NCBI GenBank assembly: GCA_963824395.1
Contig: CAWGPF010000001.1
Location: 1,674,001-1,738,000 of the forward strand
From: 13-2-20CM-66-19 sp963824395
Lineage (GTDB): Bacteria; Pseudomonadota; Gammaproteobacteria; Steroidobacterales; Steroidobacteraceae
Length of the DNA: 64,000 nt
Direction: 5' to 3'
Part shown: one piece after another, positions 52,094-61,093 of the stretch
Position numbering within the stretch: position 1 is the stretch's first letter
Layout: each line of letters opens with the position of its first letter
The notes under the pieces: generated by a model
Seen by the model: only the letters and a program-made list of their open reading frames with translations
Database searches by the model: none
What the model was told of the DNA's origin: nothing
Made by a program: the position numbers and the translations under genes

Positions 52094-53539
52094 ATGCTCG
52101 CGGTCGCGCATGTCCTTGGGCTCCTGCTCGCCGCCTTCGCCGCGAGCTGCCTCGCGCCGCTCGTGTGTTCGCTCCTGTTTGGCGACGGACTCGCCCTTAA
52201 CTTCCTGCTCGCGGCCGCCATCACCGCGGGCGCAGGCCTGCTGCTCGCCGCGGCCACCCTGCGCGCCCGCCGCGAGCTCAAGCCCCGCGACGGCTTCCTG
52301 CTCGTCACGCTCGCCTGGCTGATGGTGCCGGCGGCGGCCGCACTGCCGCTGCTCTTGAGTCTGCCGGGCTTGAGCTTCACGGGCGCCTACTTCGAGGCCA
52401 TGTCCGGGCTCACCACTACCGGCTCCACCGTCATCAACGGCCTGGACACGCTCGCGCCGTCGCTGAACTTCTGGCGCCACCTGCTGCAGTGGATCGGCGG
52501 CCTCGGCATCGTCGTCATGGCGCTCGCCATCCTGCCGCTGCTCGGCGTCGGGGGCATGCAGCTTTACAAGGGGCAGGCGCCCGGGGTGAAGGATGAGCGC
52601 CTGGCGCCGCGCATCCGCGAGACCGCCAAGAACCTCTCGACCGTCTATGCGCTCCTTACCGCCGCCGGCATCGTGAGCCTGAAGCTGTGCGGCATGTCCT
52701 GGTTCGACGCCGTGTGCCACGCCTTCTCGGTGGTCGGCCTCGGGGGCTTCTCCACCCACGACGCGAGCATCGCCTGGTTCAACTCGGCGGCCATCGAGGC
52801 GGTGCTGGTGGTGCTCATGGTCATCGCCTCCTTCAACTTCGCGCGCCACTTCGCCGCGCTGCGCCAGCTCTCGCTCGAGCCCTACAAGAAGGACCCGGAG
52901 TGCCGCGGCATCTTCCTCGTGCTGTCGGTGAGCGTCGTCGGGATCGCCGCGCTTCTCAACTGGCACGGGGTGTATCCGGGGTTCGCCCCGGCCTTGCGCG
53001 CCGCCGCGTTCAACGTGGTGAGCCAGGCAAGCACCACCGGCTTCACCACCCAGGATTACCTGAGCTGGCCGGTGTTCGCGCCCTACTGGATGCTGTTCCT
53101 GTCCTGCATCGCCACCAGCACCGGCTCGGCCGGCGGCGGCATCAAGATGTTCCGTGCGCTCCTGCTGGCGCGCCAGACCGGGCGGGAGCTGAAGCTCCTC
53201 ATCCACCCGTCCGCCATGGCGCCGGTGCGCATCGGCGGGCGCACCATCCCCGACAGCGTCGGCTACGGGGTGCTGGCGCTCATCTTCCTCTACCTCGTGA
53301 CGGCGCTGCTGCTCACCTTCCTGCTGCTGCTCACCGGGCTCGACTTCCCGTCCGCGCTGCAGGTGGTGGTGGCCTCGGTCAACAACACCGCGCACGGGCT
53401 GAGCGCCCCGGGCGCGGTGCACAACCTGCACGCGCTGAGCGCGGTGCAGACCTGGATCTGCACCGCGGCGATGCTGCTCGGGCGCCTGGAGATCTTCAGC
53501 ATCGTCGTACTGTTGCGCCCGGCGTACTGGCGCAAGTGA
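52094..53539 (+). CDS. trkH: Trk potassium channel subunit TrkH
   Basis: Membrane pore subunit (481 aa) of the Trk system. Four P-loop/selectivity repeats are visible: FEAMSGLTTTGSTV, HAFSVVGLGGFSTH, SQASTTGFTTQDY and SVNNTAHGLSAPG, each with its central Gly. RHLLQWIGGLGIVVMALAILP and MLLGRLEIFSIVVLLRPAYW are family hallmarks. It ends six bases before the convergent CBS gene. It gates with TrkA. Confidence 0.95.
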   Translation: MLAVAHVLGLLLAAFAASCLAPLVCSLLFGDGLALNFLLAAAITAGAGLLLAAATLRARRELKPRDGFLLVTLAWLMVPAAAALPLLLSLPGLSFTGAYFEAMSGLTTTGSTVINGLDTLAPSLNFWRHLLQWIGGLGIVVMALAILPLLGVGGMQLYKGQAPGVKDERLAPRIRETAKNLSTVYALLTAAGIVSLKLCGMSWFDAVCHAFSVVGLGGFSTHDASIAWFNSAAIEAVLVVLMVIASFNFARHFAALRQLSLEPYKKDPECRGIFLVLSVSVVGIAALLNWHGVYPGFAPALRAAAFNVVSQASTTGFTTQDYLSWPVFAPYWMLFLSCIATSTGSAGGGIKMFRALLLARQTGRELKLLIHPSAMAPVRIGGRTIPDSVGYGVLALIFLYLVTALLLTFLLLLTGLDFPSALQVVVASVNNTAHGLSAPGAVHNLHALSAVQTWICTAAMLLGRLEIFSIVVLLRPAYWRK

Positions 53540-53545
53540 GGCGCG

Positions 53546-53971
53546 TCAGCTCCTGATGTAGCTCTCCAGCTGCTCGATCTGGGCACGCTGCTCGGCGATC
53601 ACCGCCTTCACCAGGTCACCGATCGAGACCATGCCGACGACGCGCCCGTTCTCGAGCGCGGGCAGGTGCCGCACGTGGCGGTCGGTCATGAGCTGCATGC
53701 AGTGGTTCACCGAGTCCTCGGGCGACACCGTGAGCACGGGGCTGCTCATGATGGTGCGCACCGGGGTGTCGGCCGAGGAGCGTCCCATGAGGATCACCTT
53801 ACGGGCGTAGTCGCGCTCGGAGACGATGCCGAGGAGGGCCTCGCCCTGCATGACGAGCAGCGCCCCCACCCGGTGCTCGGCCATGGCGCGGATAGCCTCG
53901 AGCACCGCCGCCTCGGGCGTAATCGAGTAGAGGGCCTTGCGGCCGGCCAGGAGCTGTCGCACGGTGCTCAT
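53546..53971 (-). CDS. CBS-domain pair protein
   Basis: A 141-residue protein consisting of two CBS domains (about 8-60 and 75-130), the module that binds adenosyl nucleotides such as AMP, ATP or SAM and controls partner enzymes or channels. Blocks: HRVGALLVMQGEALLGIVSERDYARKV and DRHVRHLPALENGRVVGMVSIGDLVKAV. A short helical tail EQRAQIEQLESYI follows. No catalytic domain. Convergent with trkH; a link to K+ uptake is possible but unproven. Confidence 0.88.
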   Translation of the reverse strand: MSTVRQLLAGRKALYSITPEAAVLEAIRAMAEHRVGALLVMQGEALLGIVSERDYARKVILMGRSSADTPVRTIMSSPVLTVSPEDSVNHCMQLMTDRHVRHLPALENGRVVGMVSIGDLVKAVIAEQRAQIEQLESYIRS

Positions 53972-54009
53972 CGCCTCTCCCCTCGTGAGCTAAGCCTTAA
54001 GACACGATG

Positions 54010-54714
54010 CTAACGCCCCGCCGGGCTGACCTCCACCGTCAGCACGAGGCTGGCGGAGACATCCAGCGTACCGGACTCCACCGGGGTGGCCACTTCGGCG
54101 GCCGCGGCCGCCGGGGCCGCCGACATGGAGCGCATCACTGGCACGAACCGTGCACCGGTTTCCTCGACGTTGAGGATGCGCACGACCTTCAGCTGCAGTG
54201 CAGCGGCCAGCACGTCGGCATCGGCGCGGGCGCGGGCGGCGGCGCGGCGCAGCGCCTCGGCATGCACCGCGTCCTGGTCGCGCAGCGTGAAGGAGATGCC
54301 GCGCACGTTGTTGGCGCCGGCGCCGGCGGCGGCGTCGATGACGTTGCTGATCTTTGTCAAGTCATCGAGCTGCACCTGCACCAGGTTCGAGGCGTTGTAG
54401 CCTACGAGCTGCGGCTCGTGACCATTCTGGTACTTGTAGGCCGGAGACAGCGAGTAGTTGACAGTCTTGAGCACCGCGGTCGGACCTGCGGACTTCTTGA
54501 CGGCGCTGAGCACCGCGTCCACCTGGTGCGCGTTCTGGGTGGCAGCGTCCGCGGACTTGTCGGCGTGCGTCGTGACACCGATCTCGATCTGCACGCGGTC
54601 GGGCTTGGCGGTGACCTGCGCATCGCCGGTGACGCGGATTGACGACACCGGCGGCTCGGCAAACGCCGGAGTGAGGAGCGCGCCCGTGACGGTGAGGGCG
54701 ATGAGGTATTTCAT
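54010..54714 (-). CDS. SIMPL-domain (YggE/BP26-like) periplasmic protein
   Basis: A 234-residue exported protein of the DUF541/SIMPL family, related to E. coli YggE and Brucella BP26, which form channel-like oligomers and are linked to oxidative-stress tolerance. A signal peptide (MKYLIALTVTGALLTPAFA) is followed by ISVTGxA-like SIRVTGDAQVTAKPDRVQIEIGV and the helix-rich TLRDQDAVHAEALRRAAARARADADVLAAAL. ATG 54714 starts the signal peptide; an upstream ATG would add ten residues. Confidence 0.85.
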   Translation of the reverse strand: MKYLIALTVTGALLTPAFAEPPVSSIRVTGDAQVTAKPDRVQIEIGVTTHADKSADAATQNAHQVDAVLSAVKKSAGPTAVLKTVNYSLSPAYKYQNGHEPQLVGYNASNLVQVQLDDLTKISNVIDAAAGAGANNVRGISFTLRDQDAVHAEALRRAAARARADADVLAAALQLKVVRILNVEETGARFVPVMRSMSAAPAAAAAEVATPVESGTLDVSASLVLTVEVSPAGR

Positions 54715-54795
54715 GGCGGTGGGTCCAATGGAACGCATTCGCACATTCTACGCGCGCCACGTGCGGCAGTTCATAGTTTGGGCAGGAGGACACGC

Positions 54796-55281
54796 ATGCT
54801 CGCGCAGCGAGACGGTATACAACTGAGGATGACCAGCCGCGAACTACAGGTCGCACCCGACAAATTCGAGGTCACCCTCGAGGATGTGCTGCTCGTTACT
54901 GAGCTCACCTCCGCCATGGCGGTGTGCATCTACGATGCCAGCGTCGAGGCCGGGGCGCTGCTGCACCTGCGCTGCATCGTGCGCTCCTCCAAGCCCGCCG
55001 ACGTGACCGACACCACGCTCGCCACGGAACTGCTGCTCCTTGACCGCTGCCTGGCCTCGCTGCGCGAGGCGGCACCCGCGGCGCGCCACCTGCAGGCGCG
55101 CATCGTCGTGCACCTGACCGAGGCGCCGCAGGCCGGCAACGCCGCCGACACGGTGCTGGCGCTCGTCAAGCACTCCCTCGCCGACGCCGGCGTGACGGTG
55201 CTGCCGGAGGATGTGGCCACGGGACCGGCGCGCGCCCTGCGCTTCCGGCCCTGCATGGGCTGGGTGCACACGCGCGTGTAG
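54796..55281 (+). CDS. CheD-like protein lacking the catalytic cysteine
   Basis: A 161-residue protein with the fold pattern of CheD, the receptor glutamine deamidase of chemotaxis. Against the CheD core GLGSCVAVCxxD the protein reads ELTSAMAVCIYD: the catalytic Cys is Ala40, while the catalytic His is kept as His57, 17 residues later as in CheD. The third catalytic residue (Thr) aligns with Val34. The C-terminus LPEDVATGPARALRFRPCMGWV matches CheD's AEDxGGxxxRxVxxxxxxG. AGGAGG lies six bases before ATG 54796. No chemotaxis gene is nearby; a non-enzymatic binding role is inferred. Confidence 0.6.
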   Translation: MLAQRDGIQLRMTSRELQVAPDKFEVTLEDVLLVTELTSAMAVCIYDASVEAGALLHLRCIVRSSKPADVTDTTLATELLLLDRCLASLREAAPAARHLQARIVVHLTEAPQAGNAADTVLALVKHSLADAGVTVLPEDVATGPARALRFRPCMGWVHTRV

Positions 55282-55292
55282 AGTCGGAGGGC

Positions 55293-55775
55293 ATGCCCCG
55301 CCCCCGCAAAGCCGCCCTGCCTGCGCACGTGCGCTCAGCGCTCGAGGGCATCCTCGCCGCCCCGCTGTCCGAGATTACCGTCATCGAGCATTCGCGCCTG
55401 GCGCGCCTGCACGGCCGCGCGGTGGCCACCACCCGTCGCCGGCGCATCTACCTGCGCGGCAGCGCGCAGGAATTCTTCGCCAACCCCTGGCTGATGCTGC
55501 ACGAGTACTGCCACGTCGTATGTCAGTGGGAGGCCGGCACCCTGACCCTGAGCCGCTATCTCATCGAGTGCCTGCGCCACGGCTACTGGAACAACAGCTT
55601 CGAGGTCGAGGCGCGCGCCTTCGCCGATCGCCACCTGCCCGCGCTGCACGCGCGCCTGCGCAGCGGCGCGCCTTCAGCCGAGGAGCGCCTCGCGCCGGTA
55701 GAGGCGGCCGGCGATCACGACCAGCACCGCGCCGGCGGCGAGGGTCGCGCCGCAGGCGAGCGCCACGAAACTTAA
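55293..55775 (+). CDS. HExxH zinc-metallopeptidase-like protein
   Basis: A 160-residue cytoplasmic protein with HEYCH at 70-74, the zinc-protease motif, and a probable third ligand Glu104 or Glu106 in NNSFEVEARAFADRH, as in gluzincin-like DUF4157 proteins. No signal peptide. The last about 35 residues are Gly/His/Glu-rich and lie on the opposite strand to the end of the ABC permease gene, so the true product may be shorter in effect but no earlier stop exists. Substrate unknown. It follows the CheD-like gene by 11 bases. Confidence 0.7.
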   Translation: MPRPRKAALPAHVRSALEGILAAPLSEITVIEHSRLARLHGRAVATTRRRRIYLRGSAQEFFANPWLMLHEYCHVVCQWEAGTLTLSRYLIECLRHGYWNNSFEVEARAFADRHLPALHARLRSGAPSAEERLAPVEAAGDHDQHRAGGEGRAAGERHET

Positions 55776-56852
55776 CGGCAGCGGCTCATCGCGCAGCAGG
55801 CTCGTGATGAGGAAGTGCTGGCTCAGGGAGGGGATCGCCATCATCGGCAGCGTCGGGCGCAGTCCGAGGACGCCGGCGAACACCAGCGGCAGCGTCGGCA
55901 CCAGAAGCACGAGACCCAGGTACGACTGCGCCTCGCGATAGGTGCGCGTGTAGGCGGCGACGATCGTCATGAGCGCCGCCCCGAGCGGCACCAGCGGCAG
56001 GCAGTAGAGCACCAGACGCGCCGCCACTTTAGGTCCGAGGTTGATGCTCATGCCGAGGCGCTCAAGTCCTGTGAAGCGCAGCAGGACGGCGAACGCCGTC
56101 ACCGTGAGGATGAGCGACAGCGTCATGTAGGCGCAGGCGGCGAGGATCTTGCCGAAGATCAGCTGCTCGCGCCGCACCGGCAGTGTCAGGAGCGGCTCGA
56201 GCGAGCCGCGCTCGCGCTCGCCGGCGGTCGCATCGATCGCCAGATACACCCCGCCCATCAGCATGGTGAGGAGCATGAGGTAACTGAGCGTCCCGAGCAG
56301 CAGCACCGAGCGGGTGACCGGCGTCGAGACGTCGATGTCCTGCACGGCGAGCGCATTGAGGATGAGCGGGTCGATGCCGCGCGCCACCACGCGCAGCCGC
56401 GCCAGGCGCGCGGAGTACTGCGCCAGGAGCGAGCGCAGGTGCTCGGTGTCCCCCGCCGCGGCAGCGTCGGAGGCATCCGCGTACAGCTGCAGCGCTGCCG
56501 GCGCCCCCGCGCTCAGGCCCGGTGCGTACTGCGGCGGCACCACGAGGAGGCGCTCGTAGCGGTGCGCCTGCACGGCGCGCCGCGCGGCGTCGCCCTCAAC
56601 ATCGGCGGCCGTAACCTGCGCCCCGGACTCCGTCAGGTAGGCGATGAGGTTCGGGGCGCGCTCGGCGTGCGCCACCGCGACGGGCAGCGGCGCGTCGGAC
56701 GAGGCGACGCCCTTGTGCAGCTGCAGCGCGAGGAGCCCGGCGAACAGCGCCGGCCCGAGCAGCGGTCCTAAGATGAGGGCCGTGTAGAGCGTGCGCCGCT
56801 CGCGCAGGTTCTCACGGAACTCCTTCAGGAACACGATGAGGATGGCGCGCAT
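55674..56852 (-). CDS. ABC exporter permease, NatB/ABC-2 type
   Basis: A 392-residue ABC-2 type permease with an N-terminal helix, a large periplasmic loop (about 45-180) and five more helices. Resembles NatB of the Bacillus Na+ exporter: VFLKEFRENLRERRTLYTALILGPLLGPALFAGLL at the start and GERERGSLEPLLTLPVRREQLIFGK in the middle. The pair with the ATPase just upstream suggests export of Na+ or a small molecule. Its end overlaps the convergent HExxH gene by about 100 bases. Confidence 0.85.
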   Translation of the reverse strand: MRAILIVFLKEFRENLRERRTLYTALILGPLLGPALFAGLLALQLHKGVASSDAPLPVAVAHAERAPNLIAYLTESGAQVTAADVEGDAARRAVQAHRYERLLVVPPQYAPGLSAGAPAALQLYADASDAAAAGDTEHLRSLLAQYSARLARLRVVARGIDPLILNALAVQDIDVSTPVTRSVLLLGTLSYLMLLTMLMGGVYLAIDATAGERERGSLEPLLTLPVRREQLIFGKILAACAYMTLSLILTVTAFAVLLRFTGLERLGMSINLGPKVAARLVLYCLPLVPLGAALMTIVAAYTRTYREAQSYLGLVLLVPTLPLVFAGVLGLRPTLPMMAIPSLSQHFLITSLLRDEPLPLSFVALACGATLAAGAVLVVIAGRLYRREALLG

Positions 56853-56854
56853 GG

Positions 56855-57586
56855 CTAGCTTCCGGCCTGTGCCTGCGCGATGAGGGCGACGAAGGCCTCC
56901 TCGAGTCCCGCCGTCCCGGTGCGCGCGCGGATTTCCTCGGGCGTGCCGCAGCTCAAGACCCGCCCGCCACCGATCACCACCACCTCGTCACACAGCGCCG
57001 CCACTTCCGCCATGACGTGGCTCGAGAACAGCACGCAGTGACCTTCGCCGCGCAGGCGCCTCAGCAGCTCGCGCAGCGAGCGCACCGCCATGACGTCCAG
57101 GCCATTGGTCGGCTCATCGAGGATGAGGTTCTGCGGGCGGTGCACGAGGCTGCGCGCCAGCGCGGTCTTCACCCGCTGCCCCTGCGAGAAGCCCTGGGCG
57201 CGGCGGTCCGCGAACTCCTCCATCTCGAGCAGGCGCACGAGCTCGGCGGCGCGTGCGCGCGCCGCGGACGCGGTGAGTCCCTGCAGCGCTGCGAAGTAGA
57301 GGATGTTTTCGCGCGCGGTGAGATTCGGGTAGATGCCGGCGCCGTGGGTGAGGACGCCGAGGCGCCGCGCCGCCTCAAGCGGTGCGGCGACGGCGCTCAC
57401 CCCATCGATGCGCGCATCGCCGGCATCGGGCCTGAGCACGGTGTAGAGCAGGCGCAGCGTCGTCGACTTGCCCGCGCCGTTGGGTCCCAAGAGCCCGGTG
57501 ATGCGGGCATCCGCGGCCCTGAAGCTCACCCCGCGCACCGCCTCGATGTCACCGAAGCGCTTGGACAGTGCCTGCGCCTCGATCAC
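56855..57586 (-). CDS. ABC exporter ATP-binding protein, NatA type
   Basis: A 243-residue ATPase: Walker A LLGPNGAGKSTTLRLL, Q-loop region VLTHGAGIYPNLTARENI, signature FSQGQRVKTALARSL, Walker B NLILDEPTNGLD, and switch His in FSSHVMAEV. It starts at GTG 57586 in the stop of the upstream peptidase (GTGA) and ends two bases before the permease, so peptidase, ATPase and permease form one operon. An in-frame upstream extension to 57706 lies inside the peptidase gene and is not conserved. Confidence 0.92.
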   Translation of the reverse strand: MIEAQALSKRFGDIEAVRGVSFRAADARITGLLGPNGAGKSTTLRLLYTVLRPDAGDARIDGVSAVAAPLEAARRLGVLTHGAGIYPNLTARENILYFAALQGLTASAARARAAELVRLLEMEEFADRRAQGFSQGQRVKTALARSLVHRPQNLILDEPTNGLDVMAVRSLRELLRRLRGEGHCVLFSSHVMAEVAALCDEVVVIGGGRVLSCGTPEEIRARTGTAGLEEAFVALIAQAQAGS

Positions 57587-59070
57587 GGCGGCGGCCCGTT
57601 CACGGAGGTGAAGAAGGGCATGGGGCGGGCGCGCGCAAGGCAGCCGGCATCGAGCGCAGCGGGGGCAGGATTGGCGAGGAAGTCCGCCAGCACGCGGTCC
57701 ATGCACGGCGCGGTGAGCTGCCCGTGCCCGAACCCGGGCAGCACGAGCTCGCGCGCCTGGGTGAGCCCGCGCGCGGCGAGCTGCGCATAGCGCGGCGGTG
57801 TCACCGGGTCATCGCCGCCCGAGAGCAGCAGCGTCGGCACGGCGCTCGCAAGCGGCGCGTGCAGATCCGCGTCCACGGGTCCGTGCGGCCAGATGCCGCA
57901 GAGGGTGGCGAGGGCCTCGACCTGCTCGGCCCCCATGAAGGTCCTCGCCAGGCGAGCGCGGTCGATGGGCGCCCAGAACGGCACGTCCTCGGCGCACACG
58001 ACGCTGTTGTGCATGCCTAACGCAATACCCTCGTAGGAGCGCGTGAGGAGGAGCGACTGCGCGGCGAGTGCCGCGAAGTCCCCCTGCGCGCCGAGGTTGA
58101 GGAACAGCGGCAGGAGCGCTGCATAGTCGGCGCTGTAGCCCCCGAGGCGCAGCACGGTGGCCAGCTGCCCGGGGCCGAACTCAAGCCGTCGCGGCGCCCC
58201 GCCCGAGGGGTCGGCGACGCTGAGCGGAATCGCCCCGGCCGCGAGGCGCGCGCGCACCGCTTCGTAGTCACCCATGGGGTCAGTGAAGCGCGCGCGGCAG
58301 GCAGGCTCGGCGCTGCAGCGCGCGAGGATGCCGCGCAGGGCACTTTCCGCATCGAGCGCGACGTCCGGCCCGATCGCCAGCTGCGGCGGCACGACGCCAT
58401 CGAGGATGAGCGCGCGCACGCGCTGCGGATAACGCCTCAGGTACTGCTGCGCGACGCGCGTGCCGTAGGACACCCCATACAGATCGATACGCTCGTACCC
58501 CAGGGCGGCGCGCACGCGCTCAAGGTCCGCCACCGCGAGCGCCGTGGTGTAGAAGGCGGGAGCAGCGCGGGCGGAGAGGGCGGTGAGGCAGGCTCGCGTG
58601 AGTGCGGCCACGCCGGCGCCCGTCGCCTCGTAGAGGCGCTCCTCATCCCCGGGGCAGGTCAGCGGGTTCGAGCCGCCGGTGCCGCGCTGGTCGATGAGCA
58701 CCAGATCGCGCTGCCGCTGGATGCGGCCGAAGGCGTTCGCGACGCTGGCGTAGAAGGCCGTGGCCGCCTGGCCCGGGCCGCCGGCGAGCACGAACAGCGC
58801 ATCCGCCGCGCGCCGGCGGCTGATGGCGGCCACGCGCGCCACGTGCAGCGGGATCTGGCGGCCCTGCGGGCTGAGCGGGTTCTCCGCGACGGGGAGCGTC
58901 CCGCATTCGGCGCTCACCACGGTGAGGCGCAGCGGGTGCTCGATGACGCAGGGAGTGAGGGCCAGCGTTGAAAGGGGCGCGCCGCGCGCGGCTCCCCCCG
59001 CGCACAGAAGCACCGCGGTCAGCAGCCGCAGGGCGGCGGGGAGGCATCGTGAGGCGCGCAGCGCAGGCAT
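57583..59070 (-). CDS. exported alpha/beta hydrolase, tripeptidyl aminopeptidase (TAP) family
   Basis: A 495-residue exported hydrolase of the TAP/proline-iminopeptidase-like S33 class. The signal peptide (about 1-30) precedes an alpha/beta-hydrolase core with FVLAGGPGQAATAFY, DQRGTGGSNPLTCPG, nucleophile Ser in DLYGVSYGTRVAQQYL, the acid in LLSGGDDPVTPP and His in GFGHGQLTAPC. The C-terminal TAP-like domain is complete. It likely releases short N-terminal peptides in the periplasm. Translationally coupled to the ABC ATPase. Confidence 0.9.
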   Translation of the reverse strand: MPALRASRCLPAALRLLTAVLLCAGGAARGAPLSTLALTPCVIEHPLRLTVVSAECGTLPVAENPLSPQGRQIPLHVARVAAISRRRAADALFVLAGGPGQAATAFYASVANAFGRIQRQRDLVLIDQRGTGGSNPLTCPGDEERLYEATGAGVAALTRACLTALSARAAPAFYTTALAVADLERVRAALGYERIDLYGVSYGTRVAQQYLRRYPQRVRALILDGVVPPQLAIGPDVALDAESALRGILARCSAEPACRARFTDPMGDYEAVRARLAAGAIPLSVADPSGGAPRRLEFGPGQLATVLRLGGYSADYAALLPLFLNLGAQGDFAALAAQSLLLTRSYEGIALGMHNSVVCAEDVPFWAPIDRARLARTFMGAEQVEALATLCGIWPHGPVDADLHAPLASAVPTLLLSGGDDPVTPPRYAQLAARGLTQARELVLPGFGHGQLTAPCMDRVLADFLANPAPAALDAGCLARARPMPFFTSVNGPPP

Positions 59071-59100
59071 GAGGTGCGCGAGGATACCTAAGCGCCGACC

Positions 59101-59128
59101 TTGTCCGCCGGGAGCTGCGCCCTACAAT
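59101..59128 (+). promoter_or_regulatory. promoter of mnmG
   Basis: TTGTCC (59101-59106) and TACAAT (59123-59128) are separated by 16 bases, about 50 bases ahead of the mnmG ATG. Both hexamers are close to the sigma-70 consensus. It lies in the short divergent spacer with the TAP-type peptidase gene. Confidence 0.6.
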
Positions 59129-59179
59129 ACGCGTCCGGCGGCTCGGCGCCGCCATCCCGCGCTCCCCACGTTATGTCTT

Positions 59180-61093
59180 ATGAGCACCCGATCCGACTTT
59201 GAGGTGATCGTCATCGGCGGCGGCCACGCCGGCACCGAGGCGGCGCTGGCGGCCGCGCGCATGGGGGCGCGCACCCTCCTCGTCACCCAGAACCTGGAGA
59301 CGCTCGGCGCCATGAGCTGCAACCCCGCCATTGGCGGGATCGGCAAGGGGCACCTGGTGCGCGAGATCGACGCATTGGGGGGTGCCATGGCCCGGGCGGC
59401 CGACCGCGCCGGCATCCAGTTCCGCACCCTCAATGCCAGCAAGGGCCCGGCCGTGCGCGCCACCCGCGCCCAGGCGGATCGACTGCTCTACCGGCAGGCG
59501 ATCCGCGGCCTCCTGGAGAACCAGCCGCACCTCAGTCTGTTCCAGCAGGAGGTGGCCGATCTTCTCGTGGAGGGCGGGCGGGTCACCGGCGTCGTCACCG
59601 CCTCCGGGATCACGCTGCGCTCGCACGCGGTGGTGCTCACCGTCGGCACCTTCCTCGGCGGGCGCATCCACGTCGGCCTCGAGAACCTCGCGGGAGGCCG
59701 CGCCGGGGACGCCCCCGCCAACCGCCTCGCGGCCCGGCTGCGCGAGCTGCCGCTGTCGGTCGGACGCCTGAAGACCGGGACGCCGCCGCGCCTGGACGGC
59801 CGTACGCTCGACTGGTCCGTCATGCTCCGCCAGCCGGGCGATGCGCCGACGCCGGTGTTTTCGTACCTTGGGAGAGTCAGTGATCACCCAAAGCAGATCG
59901 ATTGTTTCATTACGAAGACCAATGAGCGGACCCACGAGCTGATCCGGGCCGCTGCCGACCGCTCGCCGATGTTCACCGGGCGCATCGAGGGAGTGGGTCC
60001 GCGCTACTGCCCCTCGGTGGAGGACAAAGTGGTGCGCTTCGCGGACCGCACCTCGCACCAGATCTTCGTCGAGCCCGAGGGCCTCACCACCCACGAGGTC
60101 TACCCGAACGGCATCTCGACCAGCCTGCCCTTCGACGTGCAGACCGCGTTCGTGCACAGCATCGCAGGCTTCGAGCGCGCGCACCTGACCCGGCCCGGCT
60201 ATGCCATCGAGTACGACTTCTTCGACCCCCGGGGACTCCTCCCCTCGCTCGAGACGCGCGTGCTCGGCGGGCTCTACTTCGCCGGGCAGATCAACGGCAC
60301 CACCGGCTACGAGGAGGCCGCCGCCCAGGGACTGATCGCCGGCATCAATGCGGTCCTGGGTGCGCGCGGCGCAGCCCCCTTCGTGCCCTCGCGCAGCGAG
60401 GCTTACATCGGCGTCCTGATCGATGACCTCGTGACGCAGGGCACGCGCGAGCCCTACCGCATGTTCACCAGCCGCGCCGAGCACCGCCTGTTGCTGCGCG
60501 AGGACAACGCGGATCTGCGCCTCACCCGCGCCGGGCACAGCCTCGGACTCATCGACGAGGAGCGCTGGCGGCTCTTCACGGCCAAGGAGCGCCTGGCGGA
60601 AGAAGAGTGCGCGCGCCTCGCGGCGCTGCGCCTGCGGCCCGCGCAGGTGCCGCCAGCGTGGGCCGCAGGGGTGCTGGGCGCGGCGCTGCCGCGGGACGTC
60701 ACGGCGCTGGAACTGCTGCGTCGCCCCGGGGTCAGTTACGCAGACCTCGCCGGACTTGCGGGGGCTGCCGCCTGGGAGGCGGACCCGGCGCTCGATGAGC
60801 GCCTCGCCGCCCAGGTCCACACCCAGGTGGAGGTGCGCGCCAAGTACGCAGGTTACATCGAGCGGGCGCAGGCCGAGATCGAGCGCACCCGCCGCCACGA
60901 GGAGCTGCCGCTGCCGCACGATCTTGACTACCCCGCCCTCAGCGGGCTCTCGCACGAGGTGCGCCAGAAGCTCGCCGCGGTACGCCCGGCGACGCTCGGG
61001 GCGGCGGGGCGCGTGCCCGGGGTCACCCCGGCAGCGGTGCAGATCCTCCTGGTGCACCTGAAGAAGCGCACCCTGCGCGCAGGCGCCGCATGA
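59180..61093 (+). CDS. mnmG: tRNA uridine-5-carboxymethylaminomethyl(34) synthesis enzyme MnmG
   Basis: FAD enzyme (637 aa) that with MnmE modifies the wobble uridine of several tRNAs. The dinucleotide fold FEVIVIGGGHAGTEAALAAAR starts the protein; CNPAIGGIGKGHLVREIDALGG, GTFLGGRIHVG, LKTGTPPRL, and the C-terminal SRAEHRLLLREDNADLRL are all diagnostic. ATG 59180 fits the conserved start. rsmG does not follow, as it usually does near the origin; instead pyrF overlaps by four bases. Confidence 0.97.
   Translation: MSTRSDFEVIVIGGGHAGTEAALAAARMGARTLLVTQNLETLGAMSCNPAIGGIGKGHLVREIDALGGAMARAADRAGIQFRTLNASKGPAVRATRAQADRLLYRQAIRGLLENQPHLSLFQQEVADLLVEGGRVTGVVTASGITLRSHAVVLTVGTFLGGRIHVGLENLAGGRAGDAPANRLAARLRELPLSVGRLKTGTPPRLDGRTLDWSVMLRQPGDAPTPVFSYLGRVSDHPKQIDCFITKTNERTHELIRAAADRSPMFTGRIEGVGPRYCPSVEDKVVRFADRTSHQIFVEPEGLTTHEVYPNGISTSLPFDVQTAFVHSIAGFERAHLTRPGYAIEYDFFDPRGLLPSLETRVLGGLYFAGQINGTTGYEEAAAQGLIAGINAVLGARGAAPFVPSRSEAYIGVLIDDLVTQGTREPYRMFTSRAEHRLLLREDNADLRLTRAGHSLGLIDEERWRLFTAKERLAEEECARLAALRLRPAQVPPAWAAGVLGAALPRDVTALELLRRPGVSYADLAGLAGAAAWEADPALDERLAAQVHTQVEVRAKYAGYIERAQAEIERTRRHEELPLPHDLDYPALSGLSHEVRQKLAAVRPATLGAAGRVPGVTPAAVQILLVHLKKRTLRAGAA

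Noticed and set aside
59180..61093. mnmG (gidA) as a marker for a nearby origin
   Set aside because: rsmG and parAB do not follow; pyrF and an OppA-like gene do, so this is not the classic gid/par origin region.
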